The position numbers and the translations under genes were made by a program. Positions 63,820 to 64,000 of a DNA stretch of 64,000 nt are shown here, one piece after another. The notes under the pieces were generated by a model, which was not told where the DNA came from, did no database searches, and was given only the letters and a program-made list of their open reading frames with translations. Positions within the stretch are counted from its first letter, which is position 1, and each line of letters opens with the position of its first letter. The DNA comes from Alkanindiges hydrocarboniclasticus (GTDB taxonomy: Bacteria > Pseudomonadota > Gammaproteobacteria > Pseudomonadales > Moraxellaceae). The DNA lies in assembly GCF_001982605.1 (NCBI RefSeq), contig NZ_MLCN01000003.1, forward strand, positions 62,001 to 126,000, in the 5' to 3' direction.

Positions 63820-64000
63820 GCTTTAAATTTTCTTTTTAAATTAAAAATAAATCATTTAAAATCAGCAAATTAATTACGTAAAAATTTCTATTGAACAATT
63901 TATATTTTTTGACGCCTTTAAAAAATATAGAAATAAATATAAATTTATATCTTTTAATCTAATACTAAAATTAGTATCCAACAGCATTTTTACCTTCACG
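63820..64000. other. AT-rich region upstream of the rtc promoter
   Basis: About 180 bp, very AT-rich, with no gene visible before the window ends. This is where RtcR-type upstream activator sites and an IHF-bendable region would be expected, but no specific motif was identified. Confidence 0.35.

Overview
The window is a 64-kb piece of a gammaproteobacterial chromosome, most likely Moraxellaceae and close to Acinetobacter or Alkanindiges. The basis is gene content and order: ribA next to dxs, asd-fimV followed by truA, topA with its small membrane-protein neighbour, slyX divergent from uup, and recC-recB-recD in one run. No database search was possible, so the genus is an inference. Nearly all of it is dense housekeeping DNA, with short intergenic gaps that often hold hairpin terminators. 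I recognise no insertion sequence, prophage, CRISPR array, tRNA or rRNA.

Layout. 0-5 kb: the end of a Kef/YbaL-type antiporter, two small conserved proteins, a nitronate monooxygenase-like flavoenzyme and an OmpA-family envelope protein. 5-15 kb: a lipoprotein, hemF, ribA, dxs, a quinone-oxidoreductase-like protein, suhB, a CorA-type transporter and a membrane-anchored zinc-protease-like protein. 15-18 kb: an AT-rich, tightly packed four-gene operon that looks foreign. It encodes a dTMP-kinase-like protein without the Walker A lysine, a small unknown protein, a dUTPase/dCTP-deaminase-fold domain carrying a two-helix membrane anchor, and an Old Yellow Enzyme-like flavoprotein with a C-terminal cysteine cluster. 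18-28.8 kb: topA, an HxlR regulator divergent from an SDR, a crotonase, slyX, uup, and then a lipoprotein, an LpxL-type acyltransferase and a glycosyltransferase for envelope building. 29-38 kb: an endonuclease/exonuclease/phosphatase-family protein, asd, fimV, an asparaginase, truA, an AraC regulator and infA. 38-46 kb: an unknown protein, a stand-alone MASE1 protein, a Thg1-like 3'-5' polymerase coupled to a small polynucleotide-kinase-like protein, a D-2-hydroxyglutarate dehydrogenase-like enzyme divergent from serA, a catalase-like protein and a hemerythrin. 46-55.7 kb: recD, recB and recC. 56-60 kb: a DUF697-like protein, an ABC exporter and a tandem pair of cysteine-rich paralogues. 60-64 kb: an RNA-repair operon, rtcB - HEPN-like - DIP1984-like - structured gap - rtcA, behind a good sigma-54 promoter.

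How the genes fit together. Several neighbourhoods make functional sense. RecBCD forms one recombination nuclease. SerA can reduce 2-oxoglutarate to D-2-hydroxyglutarate, which the divergent FAD enzyme could re-oxidise. The lipoprotein/acyltransferase/glycosyltransferase group points to lipid A and core assembly. RtcB and RtcA rejoin and re-end broken RNA, and an AT-rich HEPN gene carrying an RNase-type motif sits inside their operon.

Most notable observations: (1) the AT-rich nucleotide-enzyme operon at 15.2-17.9 kb, the best candidate for an undescribed, possibly anti-phage, system; (2) seven DnaA-box-like 9-mers repeated exactly every 12 bp over the start of recD; (3) the HEPN gene within the rtc operon and the structured gap before rtcA; (4) the Thg1-like polymerase/kinase pair.
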